Of a stretch of DNA of 64,000 nt, positions 6,818 to 17,800 are shown piece by piece. The translations under genes and the position numbers were made by a program. The stretch covers positions 1-64,000 of the forward strand of contig NZ_MSDF01000059.1 of the NCBI RefSeq assembly GCF_002022275.1, in the 5' to 3' direction. Each line of letters begins with the position of its first letter. Position 1 is the first letter of the stretch. Below the pieces are notes generated by a model. It worked only from the letters and a program-made list of their open reading frames with translations. It did not search any database and was not told where the DNA came from. The stretch is from Pseudomonas fluorescens. Lineage in GTDB: Bacteria > Pseudomonadota > Gammaproteobacteria > Pseudomonadales > Pseudomonadaceae.

Positions 6818-8371
6818 TCAGTCGGATGCGACCGTGCGCATCACCGTCTCCCGAGGCAGGTCAAAGGTTTCCACCACTTGCACCACCAGGTCCATCTCCT
6901 GATTCAGCGCCTCACGCTCCATGCGCTGGCGAATCAGGCCGACCACCAGCACCGCCAAGGTGGTGATTGAATAGGCCGGGCCGGAGAACGCACGTACCCC
7001 AGTGACCAGCAGCATCGCCGCCGCCAGCGCCTGGCCCACCACCGGGATGGCCGTGGCAGCACCCCGGCGCAGGATAAACCCGGTGAGCCCCGCCAGCGCC
7101 GTGCCGCTGAGCGCGGTGGTTGCCGAGCGGCCGACGTCGATGCGGTTGAACAAGCCCTGTTCCTTTTGTGCAGCGGCCTTGAGCTCAGCGTCGAAGGCCC
7201 GGCGGTCGGCGTTGCTGAGTTTGTCCTTGTACTGCTCGATGAGTTTTTCCGCGACCTGCGCCTCAATGTCTGCCAGTGCGACGCTGGCAACCGGCTCATC
7301 GAACTTGATCCCAAGACGCTGGGCTACATCTTCAGCGATCTGGCGATAACTCACGCCATGCCCACGGGCCAGGTTCATAAAACTGTCGCCACCCATGCGC
7401 TGCAACTCGATGGCCAGTTTCAAGGGTTCACGCACACCCGCGTCAATCGACGCGCTGCGTTTTTGCGCCATCAATTCGGCAAGGAACTTAAGCTCGTCGG
7501 GCCGCGCCTGCACCAGGGCCGGGAACAACTCCACGTCTTCCTCGGCAAAACGCACTTCGGTGCTGCGCTGATCGGCGCGAATCATGCCGCGCCGCTCGTG
7601 CAACAGGTCGGTGTACTGCACCACCGTCTTCAGTTGCGGCCAGTACGCGGCGTGATCGAAGGTGGTCAGGTGCACATTGGTGACTTTTCCCTTGAGCGCG
7701 GGCGTGAGCGCAATCGCATAACGTCCAATGCAGCGCTCGGCATCCGGCTTCATCGCCAGCGCCCAGTCCTTGCTGGAATGGCAGTTGATCACCCTCCCCT
7801 TCAGCGGCGCCGACACTTCATCCCAAGGGCTGGACGTGCAGATCGCTCCGCCCATCAGTAACAAATTGTTCAACGGTAATTCGCGCGCGACCTCGGGGCT
7901 GGCCAACACACTCTTGACCAGAATGCGCGCGCCGAGGGAATGGCCGATCAGGTTGATACGCCGCACCGGCAGCGCCTCGGCGTGCAGGTAGTCCGCCAAC
8001 TCAGGCAACAAGGTCCGGGCCACTTCATCCACCCGTGCCTCGACACTTTTGTAATGGTCGAGGAAATAGGCAATCGCCTTGCCCACGCCTACGGTCGCCG
8101 CGCCCAGCCCCCCACCGCCGAGCATGGAGGTGATCACGTCCTTGAACGGTGCAAACAGGTTTTCCAGAAAATGCCCCGCCGGCCAGAACAACATCAGGTT
8201 GGTCGAGCCTTCGATGCTCGCCAGTTGTTCCTTGAAGTTGCCCAGTTGCTGGCGGTTGAAGAACGCGGAGTAACCGTGAACATAGAGATTGAGCACATCG
8301 CCCTGGGGCTCGCCGCACAGTACGAATGTGGGCTTGCGGGTGCGGTGCATTTCCTCCCACTGGTGCTGCAT
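6818..8371 (-). CDS. DUF726-like alpha/beta hydrolase fused to a UPF0174-like domain
   Basis: About 517 residues, starting at the ATG at 8371 (AGGAG 10 nt upstream). Residues 1-260 form an alpha/beta-hydrolase resembling DUF726: LNLYVHGYSAFF, the nucleophile elbow INLIGHSLGAR and a late TTFDHAAYWPQ histidine. The middle part (about 300-400) has ELQRMGGDSFMNLARGHGVS and YRQIAEDVAQRLG, which match the GGNS...RGxGVxYREI pattern of the YaaW/UPF0174 family. The C-terminus has two or three glycine-rich hydrophobic helices (TALSGTALAGLTGFILR; TAIPVVGQALAAAMLLV; ITTLAVLVVGLI), so the protein is probably membrane attached. Function unknown; lipase or thioesterase activity is conceivable. Confidence 0.75.
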   Translation of the reverse strand: MQHQWEEMHRTRKPTFVLCGEPQGDVLNLYVHGYSAFFNRQQLGNFKEQLASIEGSTNLMLFWPAGHFLENLFAPFKDVITSMLGGGGLGAATVGVGKAIAYFLDHYKSVEARVDEVARTLLPELADYLHAEALPVRRINLIGHSLGARILVKSVLASPEVARELPLNNLLLMGGAICTSSPWDEVSAPLKGRVINCHSSKDWALAMKPDAERCIGRYAIALTPALKGKVTNVHLTTFDHAAYWPQLKTVVQYTDLLHERRGMIRADQRSTEVRFAEEDVELFPALVQARPDELKFLAELMAQKRSASIDAGVREPLKLAIELQRMGGDSFMNLARGHGVSYRQIAEDVAQRLGIKFDEPVASVALADIEAQVAEKLIEQYKDKLSNADRRAFDAELKAAAQKEQGLFNRIDVGRSATTALSGTALAGLTGFILRRGAATAIPVVGQALAAAMLLVTGVRAFSGPAYSITTLAVLVVGLIRQRMEREALNQEMDLVVQVVETFDLPRETVMRTVASD

Positions 8372-8452
8372 GGGCCGGTGACTCCTGGTGACGATGGACG
8401 GCGATAGTAACAAAGCATGGCGACAAGAACGGTGAATCCTGACCGGCGTGGT

Positions 8453-9223
8453 TCAGAACAGGGAGCCGGCTTTGGATTTGGCCAAATAGCGCGTCGGTGA
8501 ATCCCCAAGGTTGCGGCGGAACACCGCTGTGAAGGCGCTGGAACTGCTGAATCCCAAATCGAGCGCCACTTCAGTAATCGACACTCCGTGGCTGAGCCGC
8601 GCCGTCGCTTCCAACAGGCACACCTGCTGGCGCCAGGCCACGAACGTCATGCCAGTACTTTCATGAAAATGCCGGGTGAAGGTGCGTCGACTCATGTTCG
8701 ACCATTGAGCCATTTCGTCGAGGGAGATGGTTTGCGTGGGCGCGTCCAGAAAGCGCTGGCATGCCCCCGCCAGGCGTGGCTCGGCGGGCAACGGTGCGTT
8801 GAGCGGCAACTCGTGCATGGCACCGATTTCGTCGATCAACAGCGTCAACACACAGCGCCGTCGAACGTCGGAGGTTGCCGTCAGCGCCGCTTCCAGCAGA
8901 TGCCTGAGCAGCGGCGACACTTCAAATACCTGGCAATGAGCCTGCAAACCAGCGCGTTCGACTGCTTCGCCGTCAAGGTAGGTGTTGAGCATGACCACAT
9001 CGCCACGCATGTGCATTTCGTGGGGCACGCCCGCGGGCACCCAGATCGCCCGTTGGGGCGGCACCACCCAGTTGCCGAGGTCGGTGAACATTTTCAGGGC
9101 GCCCGTTGAGGCGTAGGCGAACTGACCACGTGGGTGGGTATGCCGAGCGAATACGGTGCCGGACGGATATTCCCGCAAGGTCACCACCGCTAAAGGGTCG
9201 TTCGAATCAAAGGTAACAATCAT
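8453..9223 (-). CDS. AraC-family transcriptional regulator
   Basis: A 256-residue regulator with an N-terminal cupin (FARHTHPRGQFAYASTGAL, then VVPPQRAIWVPAGVPHEM) and two C-terminal helix-turn-helix motifs (ISLDEMAQWSNMSRRTFTRH; ITEVALDLGFSSSSAFTAVF). Same architecture as the regulator at 2066-2830. No Shine-Dalgarno sequence is visible before the ATG at 9223. It is divergent from the EamA exporter gene at 9317 across a 93-bp gap and is its probable regulator. Confidence 0.9.
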   Translation of the reverse strand: MIVTFDSNDPLAVVTLREYPSGTVFARHTHPRGQFAYASTGALKMFTDLGNWVVPPQRAIWVPAGVPHEMHMRGDVVMLNTYLDGEAVERAGLQAHCQVFEVSPLLRHLLEAALTATSDVRRRCVLTLLIDEIGAMHELPLNAPLPAEPRLAGACQRFLDAPTQTISLDEMAQWSNMSRRTFTRHFHESTGMTFVAWRQQVCLLEATARLSHGVSITEVALDLGFSSSSAFTAVFRRNLGDSPTRYLAKSKAGSLF

Positions 9224-9316
9224 GGCCCGATAGTGTCAAATCATGGCCTGACATGGCAAGCGGGCCATTCACTGGCGCCCTAGCATGCACACCTGCAAAC
9301 CCGCTCAGGAACCACC

Positions 9317-10189
9317 ATGCTGAAGAAACACATCGCCCTTGCCCTGCTGGTCACGCTGGTTTGGGGCCTGAACTTTCCCGTCACGAAACTTGGGTTACGC
9401 GGGATCGACCCGTTTGTGCTGACCGGTATCCGCTTCTCCCTCGCCGCCCTGCCCTGGGTGTTTTTTATCAGGCGTCCTGCCGTCAGGTTCCAGTATGTCG
9501 CCGCCTACGGCGTGATCTTCGGATTGGGCATGTGGGGCGTGATCAACTATGGCATCCAGTTGGGCGTCAGCCCCGGCATCGCCTCGTTGATCATTCAGCT
9601 CAGCGTGTTTTTCACCCTGGGTTGGGGCTGCGTGCTGTTCAAGGAGAAAATCCGCCGCGCCCAATGGGTCGGCGCAGGTTTGGCGCTGAGCGGTTTGGCG
9701 GCGATCATCGCTACCCAGCAGGGCAACGCGGCAGTGCTGGGCGTACTGATGATCGTACTGAGCGCCCTGGCCTGGAGCGTCGGCAACGTCATCATCAAAG
9801 CGTCGGGGGTCAAGGAAATCCTCTCGTTTATGGTGTGGGCCAGCCTGTTCCCGCCGATTCCACTGTTCCTCATGGCTTGGTGGCTGCACGGCGCGGCAGC
9901 ATTCGAAGGGTTGCCAGCGGGCCTCGACCTTACAGCGGTTTTGTCGATCCTGTTCCAGGTCTACCTGGCCACGCACTTTGCCTACTGGGGCTGGAATTCG
10001 CTGCTCAAAACCTACCCCGTATCCACCGTGGCGCCGCTGTCGTTGTTGATTCCAGTGTTCGGCATTGGCAGTTCGATGTTGATACTCGGCGAGCGCATTT
10101 CCACGCCGACGCTGACGTTCATCGCAGTCATCATCCTTGGCTTGGCGGTTGGGCTGTGTCGCCCGCAAATTGTGCACACCCATAGATAG
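9317..10189 (+). CDS. EamA-family (DMT) exporter
   Basis: A 290-residue inner-membrane protein with ten hydrophobic segments, in two EamA repeats. It begins MLKKHIALALLVTLVWGLNF, the usual first helix with the WGxNFxxxK motif, and AGG lies upstream of the ATG. The family exports amino acids and other metabolites (for example cysteine/O-acetylserine or threonine/homoserine); the substrate cannot be told here. Probably controlled by the divergent AraC gene. Confidence 0.9.
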   Translation: MLKKHIALALLVTLVWGLNFPVTKLGLRGIDPFVLTGIRFSLAALPWVFFIRRPAVRFQYVAAYGVIFGLGMWGVINYGIQLGVSPGIASLIIQLSVFFTLGWGCVLFKEKIRRAQWVGAGLALSGLAAIIATQQGNAAVLGVLMIVLSALAWSVGNVIIKASGVKEILSFMVWASLFPPIPLFLMAWWLHGAAAFEGLPAGLDLTAVLSILFQVYLATHFAYWGWNSLLKTYPVSTVAPLSLLIPVFGIGSSMLILGERISTPTLTFIAVIILGLAVGLCRPQIVHTHR

Positions 10190-10270
10190 TCATGGCATAA
10201 ATCCGGGATTTTGTTCGACGATTCAGTCCATTAGCCTTTGCCGGGTCTACTACTGAACCGAGGAAACACC

Positions 10271-10672
10271 ATGAGCAAGCCCGAATTTTTTGTCACCCCA
10301 GGCTATGGCGAACAGATGCGCGAACGCCTGCACTATTCCCAAGCGGTAAAAGTCGGAAATCGCGTGGAAACCTCAGGCCAGGGCGGCTGGGACAACGACT
10401 TTCAGATTCCCACGGACATCGCGGAAGAAATCGCTCAGGCGTTCGATAACCTCGATCGCACCCTGGCGACCGCCGGTGCGCGCTGGGAGCACGTGATTCA
10501 CGTCAACTCCTACCACGTCGGCGGTTTCCCACCGGAGGTCAATGAGGCAATGGTCAAGCAATACCGGCGCTACATGCCAGACCATGCGCCGATCTGGACG
10601 GAAGTCGGCGTCGAGTCACTCGGTTTGCCGACCATGCGCGTCGAAATCCGTGTGACAGCGATTATTCCCTGA
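10271..10672 (+). CDS. Rid family (RidA/YjgF-like) protein
   Basis: A 133-residue protein with the Rid fold signatures SQAVKVGNRVETSGQGGWD, AFDNLDRTLATAGARWEHV and the C-terminal PTMRVEIRVTAI, which retains the conserved arginine used by enamine/imine deaminases. AGGA precedes the ATG at 10271. RidA-type members hydrolyse reactive imines from PLP enzymes; more distant members are less well defined, and this one is divergent from canonical RidA. Its 3' end overlaps the convergent LysR gene by 11 bp. Confidence 0.87.
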   Translation: MSKPEFFVTPGYGEQMRERLHYSQAVKVGNRVETSGQGGWDNDFQIPTDIAEEIAQAFDNLDRTLATAGARWEHVIHVNSYHVGGFPPEVNEAMVKQYRRYMPDHAPIWTEVGVESLGLPTMRVEIRVTAIIP

Positions 10673-11558
10673 CACCGAACGTGCGGATGACCCAATCGGT
10701 AAACACCTTGAGTCGCGCACTCTGATGGCGATTGGGTGGGTAAAGGATATGCAGTGGTGAGGCCGGCCGTGACCAGTCCGGCAGCACGCTGACCAACTGG
10801 CCGCGGTCGATGTAGTACTGCACGATCGACGTCAGGTGCTGCCCCACGCCAAGGCCGGCGAGCAGCATTTCCTTGAGGCCATTGCCTTCGTTGGTGGAGA
10901 AGGCACAGTCGCCCACCTCAATGCGCTGGCCACCCTTCTCGAACACCAACGGCTCCGGCTTGCCCGACCAGGCGAAGAAATAACCGGCTTTCAGGTGGTT
11001 ATTCTGCAAATCCTCGGGCGAGCCCGGCACGCCCCAACGCTCCAGGTAACTGGGTGCTGCGCACGTCAGGTACTCAAGGTCAGCCACCTTGCGCCCGATC
11101 ATCGCCATGTCATCGAGCTTGCCCACGCGAATCACACAATCCACACCCTCCCCAACGATGTTCACCGCACGGTCGCTGATGCCCAGGGCGACCGTGATAT
11201 CGGGGAACTCGCGATGGAAATCCACCAGCGCCGGGATCAACAAGCAATTGGCAAACGACGCCGGTGCATCCACCCGCAGATGCCCGCCGGGCTTGAGGGT
11301 TTGCCCGCGTAAGGCGCTGTCCACTTCATCAAGCTCAGCCACCAGGCGCCGGGCATGACTGTAATAATCCAGCCCTTCGGATGTGGGCGCCAACGCTCGC
11401 GTGGTGCGGTGCATCAGCTTGATGCCCAAGTGTTTTTCCAGGTCGGTGATCAGCTTGCTGACCGTCGAACGCGGCAGCGCCAACTGGTCGGATGCGCGGC
11501 TGAAGGAGCCAGTGTCGACGACGCGCACAAAGGCGCGCATGGCGAGAAGTTGGTTCAT
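10662..11558 (-). CDS. LysR-family transcriptional regulator
   Basis: A 298-residue LTTR beginning MNQLLAMRAFVRVVDTGSFS, with the helix-turn-helix around residues 18-40 (RASDQLALPRSTVSKLI) and a substrate-binding domain from about residue 90. GGAA lies before the ATG at 11558. It resembles the PA0477/DmlR-like class whose effectors are mostly unknown. It is convergent with the Rid gene. Confidence 0.88.
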   Translation of the reverse strand: MNQLLAMRAFVRVVDTGSFSRASDQLALPRSTVSKLITDLEKHLGIKLMHRTTRALAPTSEGLDYYSHARRLVAELDEVDSALRGQTLKPGGHLRVDAPASFANCLLIPALVDFHREFPDITVALGISDRAVNIVGEGVDCVIRVGKLDDMAMIGRKVADLEYLTCAAPSYLERWGVPGSPEDLQNNHLKAGYFFAWSGKPEPLVFEKGGQRIEVGDCAFSTNEGNGLKEMLLAGLGVGQHLTSIVQYYIDRGQLVSVLPDWSRPASPLHILYPPNRHQSARLKVFTDWVIRTFGVRE

Positions 11559-11625
11559 AAGGTGTTCCAATACGCCATCAGGAGGCGAAGTTGTCGACTC
11601 ATATTTATACTGCTGAACCGCCCAT

Positions 11626-11757
11626 TGTGGCGAGCGGGCTTGCCCGCGTTGGGCGCGAAGCGGCCCTGAGAGGATACGCTGCGGTGCATCAGGAGTATGG
11701 CGGCGCTCTTATTGGGGCTGCTTCGCAGCCCAACGCGGGCAAGCCCGCTCGCCACAA
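11626..11757. repeat. Inverted repeat element (GTGGCGAGCGGGCTTGCC family)
   Basis: Two arms of about 40 bp, one reading GTGGCGAGCGGGCTTGCCCG then CGTTGGG, the other its reverse complement, flank a centre of about 45 bp. The same arms occur at 26074-26208. Degenerate half-copies follow at 11757-11800. Lies in the gap between a LysR gene and the autotransporter terminator. Confidence 0.8.
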
Positions 11758-11840
11758 CAAACCCACTTGCCACAACAAGCCCGCTAGCCACAAAGCCTGC
11801 TCTCCTCAGAAAGCCTATCCAGATTAACAGTCTGAAAAAA

Positions 11841-11860
11841 AACCGCCCTTTCGGGCGGTT
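11841..11860 (-). terminator. Intrinsic terminator of the autotransporter gene
   Basis: Perfect 8-bp stem AACCGCCC/GGGCGGTT with a GAAA loop, followed on the minus strand by a run of T. It lies 20 bp after the stop codon of the giant autotransporter gene. Confidence 0.85.
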
Positions 11861-11879
11861 CAAAGGTGCTCGGCTTTGA

Positions 11880-14800
11880 TCAGAAACCGAGGGAGAAACT
11901 GATGGTCATCGCGTGGTCCTTATCGTTGCGCGAGAGTTGGCCCGAGTAGCCCAGGCCCAGCTTGCCGTTCTGGCTGATCTGGTAGTCCACGCCGGCTTCC
12001 ACCACCGCGCTGTCTTTGGCGATCGGTACGCCTTGGGTGCTGAACGAAGCGCCGCCGTTGATGAAGCTCAAGTCGGCGTCAGGCTTGGTGTCACCGAACG
12101 CATGACGCCAGCCGATGCTGCCGCGTGGGGTGATTTTCGAGCCGTTACCCAGGGTGATGGTCTGGCCGATGCGCACGCCCAGGGTAGAGAAGGTCACGTC
12201 TTGATGGGCATCGCCGCGCAGGGCGGCGGACCCGCCTTTCTCCTTGAGCGTGTCGCTGTCGTAGTTGACATACGCCAGGCCGGCGAACGGTTCCAGGGCC
12301 ACACCGCCGGTCTCGAGGGTGTAACCGACTTCACCGAACACTTGTGCGCTGCGCGCCTTGTAGTCGGCTTTGAGGCGTTGGCCTACGCCACCGACGGCCA
12401 CGTCACGTTTGCTTTCAATGTCATGCCAGCTGTACGCCACGCCCATGCGAGCGGCGAAGGCTTCTTGCTGGTACGCGGTGTAGGCCATCAAGTGGTAGCT
12501 GTCGACGTCGGCGCTTGAGTTGCGGCGCTTGGCGTCTAAGTCGCTGCGGGTGTAGCCGGCGGCTACGCCGACGCGCCAGGCGTCATCCACTTGTTTGTCG
12601 GTGCCGAGCAGGAAGCCGCCGAGGTTGCGATCCAGTTTGGCGGTGTTGCTGTCGCCGCCCATGTGGCCCCAGGTACCCAGTACGCGCATCCAGCCGACCA
12701 TTTCACCATGGCAACCGGCGCTGCTCAGGCGGTTTTCGCTGGGTGCAAGGCTGTTGCGCGGGTCATCTTCACGGTAGCAGCCGGGTTGGCGCAGACGCTC
12801 GTTGACCGCGTCACGGATGTAACGCGAATCTTCAAGCATCGCGCTGGCGGTGCTGGCGTGGATTTCACCGGACAAGCTGTCAAAGGCTGCACGTGCCCCG
12901 GCTGCGTCAGAATTGAGCAGCGCATTCTGCACCGCTGCACCGCCCACTGCCGCACCGCTGCCCAACGCTGTCGCAACACCGCGCTGGTTACGGGTGGCTG
13001 CCACGCTGGCGAAGCTGACGTTGTTACGGCTCACCGCCAACGCCACTTGAGTCGGGCTGTAGTTGAGCGAGGTATTGAGGAACGCCAGGTTCTCCAGGTT
13101 GGTGGTGCTGAACGTGCCGTTGACCGCGCCGGCCGTCAGCAACGTGTAGGTGGTCGGGCCGGCATAGGGTGCCAGGTTGACCACATTCAAGGTGCCAGCC
13201 AGGTTCGCCGTACCGCCGACAGCCAGTGAACTGGCCACCGATGGCGTGATCACCAGATTAAGCGCGCCATCGCTGGCGTTGGTGAAGTTACCCGCCACCG
13301 TCAGCTTGCCGTTGTCGGGCGTGACCGCACCATGGTTGACGACAGAGCCGACGCTGCCATTGCCGGTCAGGCCGGCGCCGTTGGCGACAGTGACCTGCCC
13401 GCCCAGCACGGCGCCCGGGTTGGCCGCGTTACCCACCTGCAACACGCCTTGATCCACTGCAACGGTACCGCTGAAGGACTGGTTGCCGGTCAGCAACAGC
13501 GCGCCAGCACCTTGTTTGACGATGGCACCGGTGCCGGTCAGGTTGCCGTTGAACTGGCCATTGTTGGCCTGCACGAACAGCAAGCGCGCGTTGTTAAAGA
13601 TCGAGCCGCGCAGGCTGGTGGTGTTACCCGCCAGCGTACCGCCACTGACGGTGGTGCCGCCGGTGTAGGTGTTGGCGCCGGTCAGCAATAAGGTGCCCGC
13701 ATCGAGTTTGTTGATTGCGCCTGTGCCCACGATCGGCGCCGACACTTCGGTGGTGACCCCCGAATTGACGCGCACCGCCGCCGTGCCGGTGGGCGACAGC
13801 GTACCGCCGGCACCTGCGGTCAGGGTGTAGCCGGCGTCGAGGAATTGCAGGCCGGTAAAGCCTTGATTGCCAACCACCGTCACGGAGCCGCCCTGCCCGC
13901 CAAATACGGCGAACTGGTTGTTCGTCGCCTGGCCTTGAGTACCGGTCGGGTCGGTCCAGTTGGTACCCGGGCCCCACGTGCCGCTGCCGCCGGTAATGGT
14001 GCCGTCCGGGTTGGTGGTGCCGCCGTTCCAGAACTGAATTTGCCCAGGGGTGGTTTGCACCAGCAAGTTGAGTTGATTGGCCAGCGAGGTTTGCAGTGCC
14101 AGGCTGCCAAAGCCCGCAGGCAATGAACCCAGCGCGAGACCGTTATCAGTCAAGGTGCCGCCGTAGCGGAACAGTTGATACACGCCGATCCCGAAGCCGC
14201 CGGTATCGGTGACATTGAGCGTGCCATCCAGCGTGAGATTGCCCGCCACGTTCACTGCCGTGGTGGACGCACCCGGTGCCCCGAGCGCGAAGTCCAGGGC
14301 GGTGCCCGACGACAACGCCAGCGAGCCTACCGACAGGGGCGTCGCCGCTCCCGCCTTGAGGGTCGAACCATCAGCCATGCTCACCGCACCGCCCAGGGTG
14401 CCGCTGCCGCCGAGGGTCGCACCGTTGGCAACCTGCACCGCGCCACTGTTCAAGGTGCCGTTGACCAACAGGCTGCCGGCATTCACGTTGGTGTTGCCGG
14501 TGAAGGTGTTGTTGCCGCTCAACAGCAAGGCACCGGTGCCGGTTTTGTTCAGCACCCCGGCCCCGGTGAGGTTGCCGGTGTAAGTGCCATCAGCCGCCTG
14601 TTCGAAGGTCAGGGTCGCGTTGTTGGCGATTGCTCCTTGCAGGCTGGTAGTGGTGCCGGTGGTGGTGCCGCCATTAAGAGTGGTGCCGCCGGTGTAGGTG
14701 TTGGCGCCGGTCAACAACAGCGCGCCGTTGCCATTTTTGACCAGGCTGCCATTGCCGCTGACGACGCCGTTGAGGGCCAGGTCATGGCTGCCGGCCAGGG

Positions 14801-17800
14801 TCAGCGGGCCGCTCAGGTTGATGGCATTGGCCAGTTGCAGGTCGGTGCCGCCGTCCAGTTGCGCGGCGCCACCCACGCTGAGTGCGCCGGTGCCCAGTGC
14901 GGAATTGTTGCCGAGGATCAGTTGCCCGGCGTTCAAGCCGGTGCTGCCGCTGTAGGTATTGGCGCCGTTGAGGGTCAGTGTCGCCGCGCCGTTTTTCAGC
15001 AGGCTGCCGGCGCCGCTGATGTCGCCGTTGAGGGTCAGCGCCTGGCTGCCGCCAATCGCCAGGGCGCCATTGAGTAGCGCTGCGTTGCCCAGGGTAACGG
15101 CCGCATTGCTGTCCAGCGTGGTGCCGTTGGCGGCGGTCAGTGTGCCAGTGCCCAGCGCGCTGTTGTTGCCGACGACCAACGTGCCGCCGTTGAGCGCAGT
15201 GCCACCGGTGTAGGTGTTGGCGCCGTTAAGCACCAGGGTGCCGGTGTCGAGCTTGGCGAGGGTGCCGGCGCCCGCCAGGGTCACGCCAAGGGTGGCGGTG
15301 GCATTCGGGTCGACGCGAATCGCCGTATTGCCGGTGCTGCCATTCACCAGATTCAGCACGCCCGCAGTGCCCGACGCGAGGTTGTAGCCGTCAGTGACGA
15401 ACTGTAGGCCGGTGAGGCTGTGTGTGCCATCCACCGTTACATTGCCCGCCGCGCCCTGGAACACAGCGAAGCTGTTACCCCAGGCCTGATTAAGGGAGCC
15501 GTCGACGTTGGTCCAATTGGTGGTGCCAGTGCCCCAGGTGCCGGTGCCGCCATCGATCGCGCCGTTGCCAATCAGGTTGGCGCCATCCCAGAACTGCACA
15601 GTGGTGTTGGGCGCTGTCACCAACAGGTTGACCTTGTTGGTGACAGCCGTCTGCACCTGCAGATCGCCCGGTACCACACTGCCCGGCAACGTGCCGAGCG
15701 TCAGGCCGTTATCGGTCAGCGCCCCGGTGTAGTTGATGAGGTTGTAGACGCCGCTGCCGAAGCCGCCGATATCGGTGACATTCAGGTTGCCGTCCAGGGT
15801 CAGGTTGCCGCCCACATTCAGCAGCGCATTACCACCGCCCACCACCGGCACGCCAAGGCCTACGTCCAGGTTGGCATTGCCGCCCAGCACCAGCGAGCCT
15901 ACCGACAGCGTGCTGCCGGTGTTCAAGCCGATATGGCCACCGTCGGCCACGGTCACGGCGCCTGCCAGCGAACCGGTGCCGGTCAGTGTCGCGCCGCTAT
16001 TGACGGCCACTGTAGCGCTGGCCAGCGAGCCACTGACATTCAAGGTGCCGCCGTTGACGTTGGCAGCGCCGGTGATGCCATTGGTTCCAGTCAGGTTGAG
16101 CGCGCCCGTGCCGTTTTTGTCGAGGTTGCCGGCGCCGTTCAGCGCACCGGCGAAGGTGTTGTCCAGGTTACTGCCACCCACCGCCAGCGTGCTGCCGCCT
16201 GCGACGTGAACCACACCGCTGCCGGCCAGTGTATTGAGGCTGGCATTGCCCCCCAGGTTGAGGCTGGCACCCGCGCCAACGGTGACACCGAACGTATTGC
16301 CCAGCGCGCCATTTCCGGCGGTGGTCAGACTACCGCCGGCCACATTCAATGGGCCGGTGAAAGTGTTGTTGCCGCTGAGCAGCAGGTCCGCCGCGCCGTT
16401 TTTGATCAGTGCCGCGTTGCCCGCCAGCACACCGGCGAGAGTCAGGTTGTTGTTGCCGGCCACCGTCAGGTCGGCGTTGAGGTTAACGGCATTGGCCAGC
16501 ACCAGCGGTGCGCTGTTGTCCAGCGTGGCTGCGCCACCCACGGTCAAGGCGCTTGCACCCAATGCCGTGGCATCGCCAACCGTCAGCGTACCGGCGTTGA
16601 GAGTTGTACCGCCGCTGTAGGTGTTGGCCCCATTCAGGGTCAGGTTGGCGCCACCGTTTTTGGTCAGGGACCCCGTGCCACTCAACACGCCACCCAGCAT
16701 CAAGTCGTTGTTGCCGGCAACCGCCAGGCTGGCGTTCAGCACCGCGTTGTTCGCCACACTCAGTGCCGCGTTGTTGTCCAGGGTCGACGCGCCGCCAACG
16801 GTCAGGCTACCCAGGCCCAGCGCGCCGCCATTGCCCAGGGTCAGGGTGCCCGCATTCAACGCCACCCCGCCGAGAAAGGCGTTGGCACTGTTGAGGATCA
16901 GGTTGGCTGCGCCATTTTTGGTCAGGCTGCCGGCGCCATTCACCGCGCCACCCAGGGTCAGGTCGGCGCTGCCGCCAATGCCCAGGTTGCCCGCAAGGTT
17001 GACCGCATTGGTCACACTGATCGCGGTACTGGCGTCCAGCGTAGTGCCGTTTGCCGCGTTCAAGGCAGCGCTGCCCAGCGCCGAGTTGCTGGCCAGAATC
17101 AGCCCGCCTGCGTTCAGCGCGACCGGGCCCAGGAAGGTGTTGTTACCGCCAAGCGTGAGGTTGGCTGCGCCACTTTTGATCAGCCCGCCTGGGCCATCGA
17201 TCACACCATTGAGGGCCAGCGCATTGCTGCCTGCGACGGTCAGGTTGCCATTCAAGGTGACGTTATTGCCCAGCGCGACCGCCGCGTTGCTGTCCAGCGT
17301 AGTGCCGGCCGCAGCTGTCAGCTGGCCCGTGCCCAGGGCGGTGTTGCTGCCCACGACCAGGGTCCCGCCGTTGAGCAGCGTGCCGCCGGTGAAGGTATTC
17401 GTGCCACCCAGCACCAGGGTCCCGGTGTCCAGCTTGGCCAGGGTGCCCGCACCGTCGATGTTCACGCCAATGGTTGCCGTGGCGCCCGGATCAACCCGCA
17501 GCGCCACGTTGCCGCCGGTACCATTGACCGCGTTCAATTGCCCGGCCGCGCCGTTGACCAGGTTGTAGCCATCGGTGACGAATTGCATGCCGGTAAAGCT
17601 CTGTGGCCCGTCCACCGTGACGGTACCCGCCGTGCCCTGGAATACTGCGAAATCACTGGCCCAGGTCTGGTTGAGCGTGCCGTTGGCATTCGTCCAGTTG
17701 GTACCGACGCTGGTCCAGGTGCCGCTGCCGCCGTCGACGCTGCCGTTGGGGATAGTCTGGCTGCCGTCCCAGTAACGGATAACCGTGTTGGGTGCCGACA

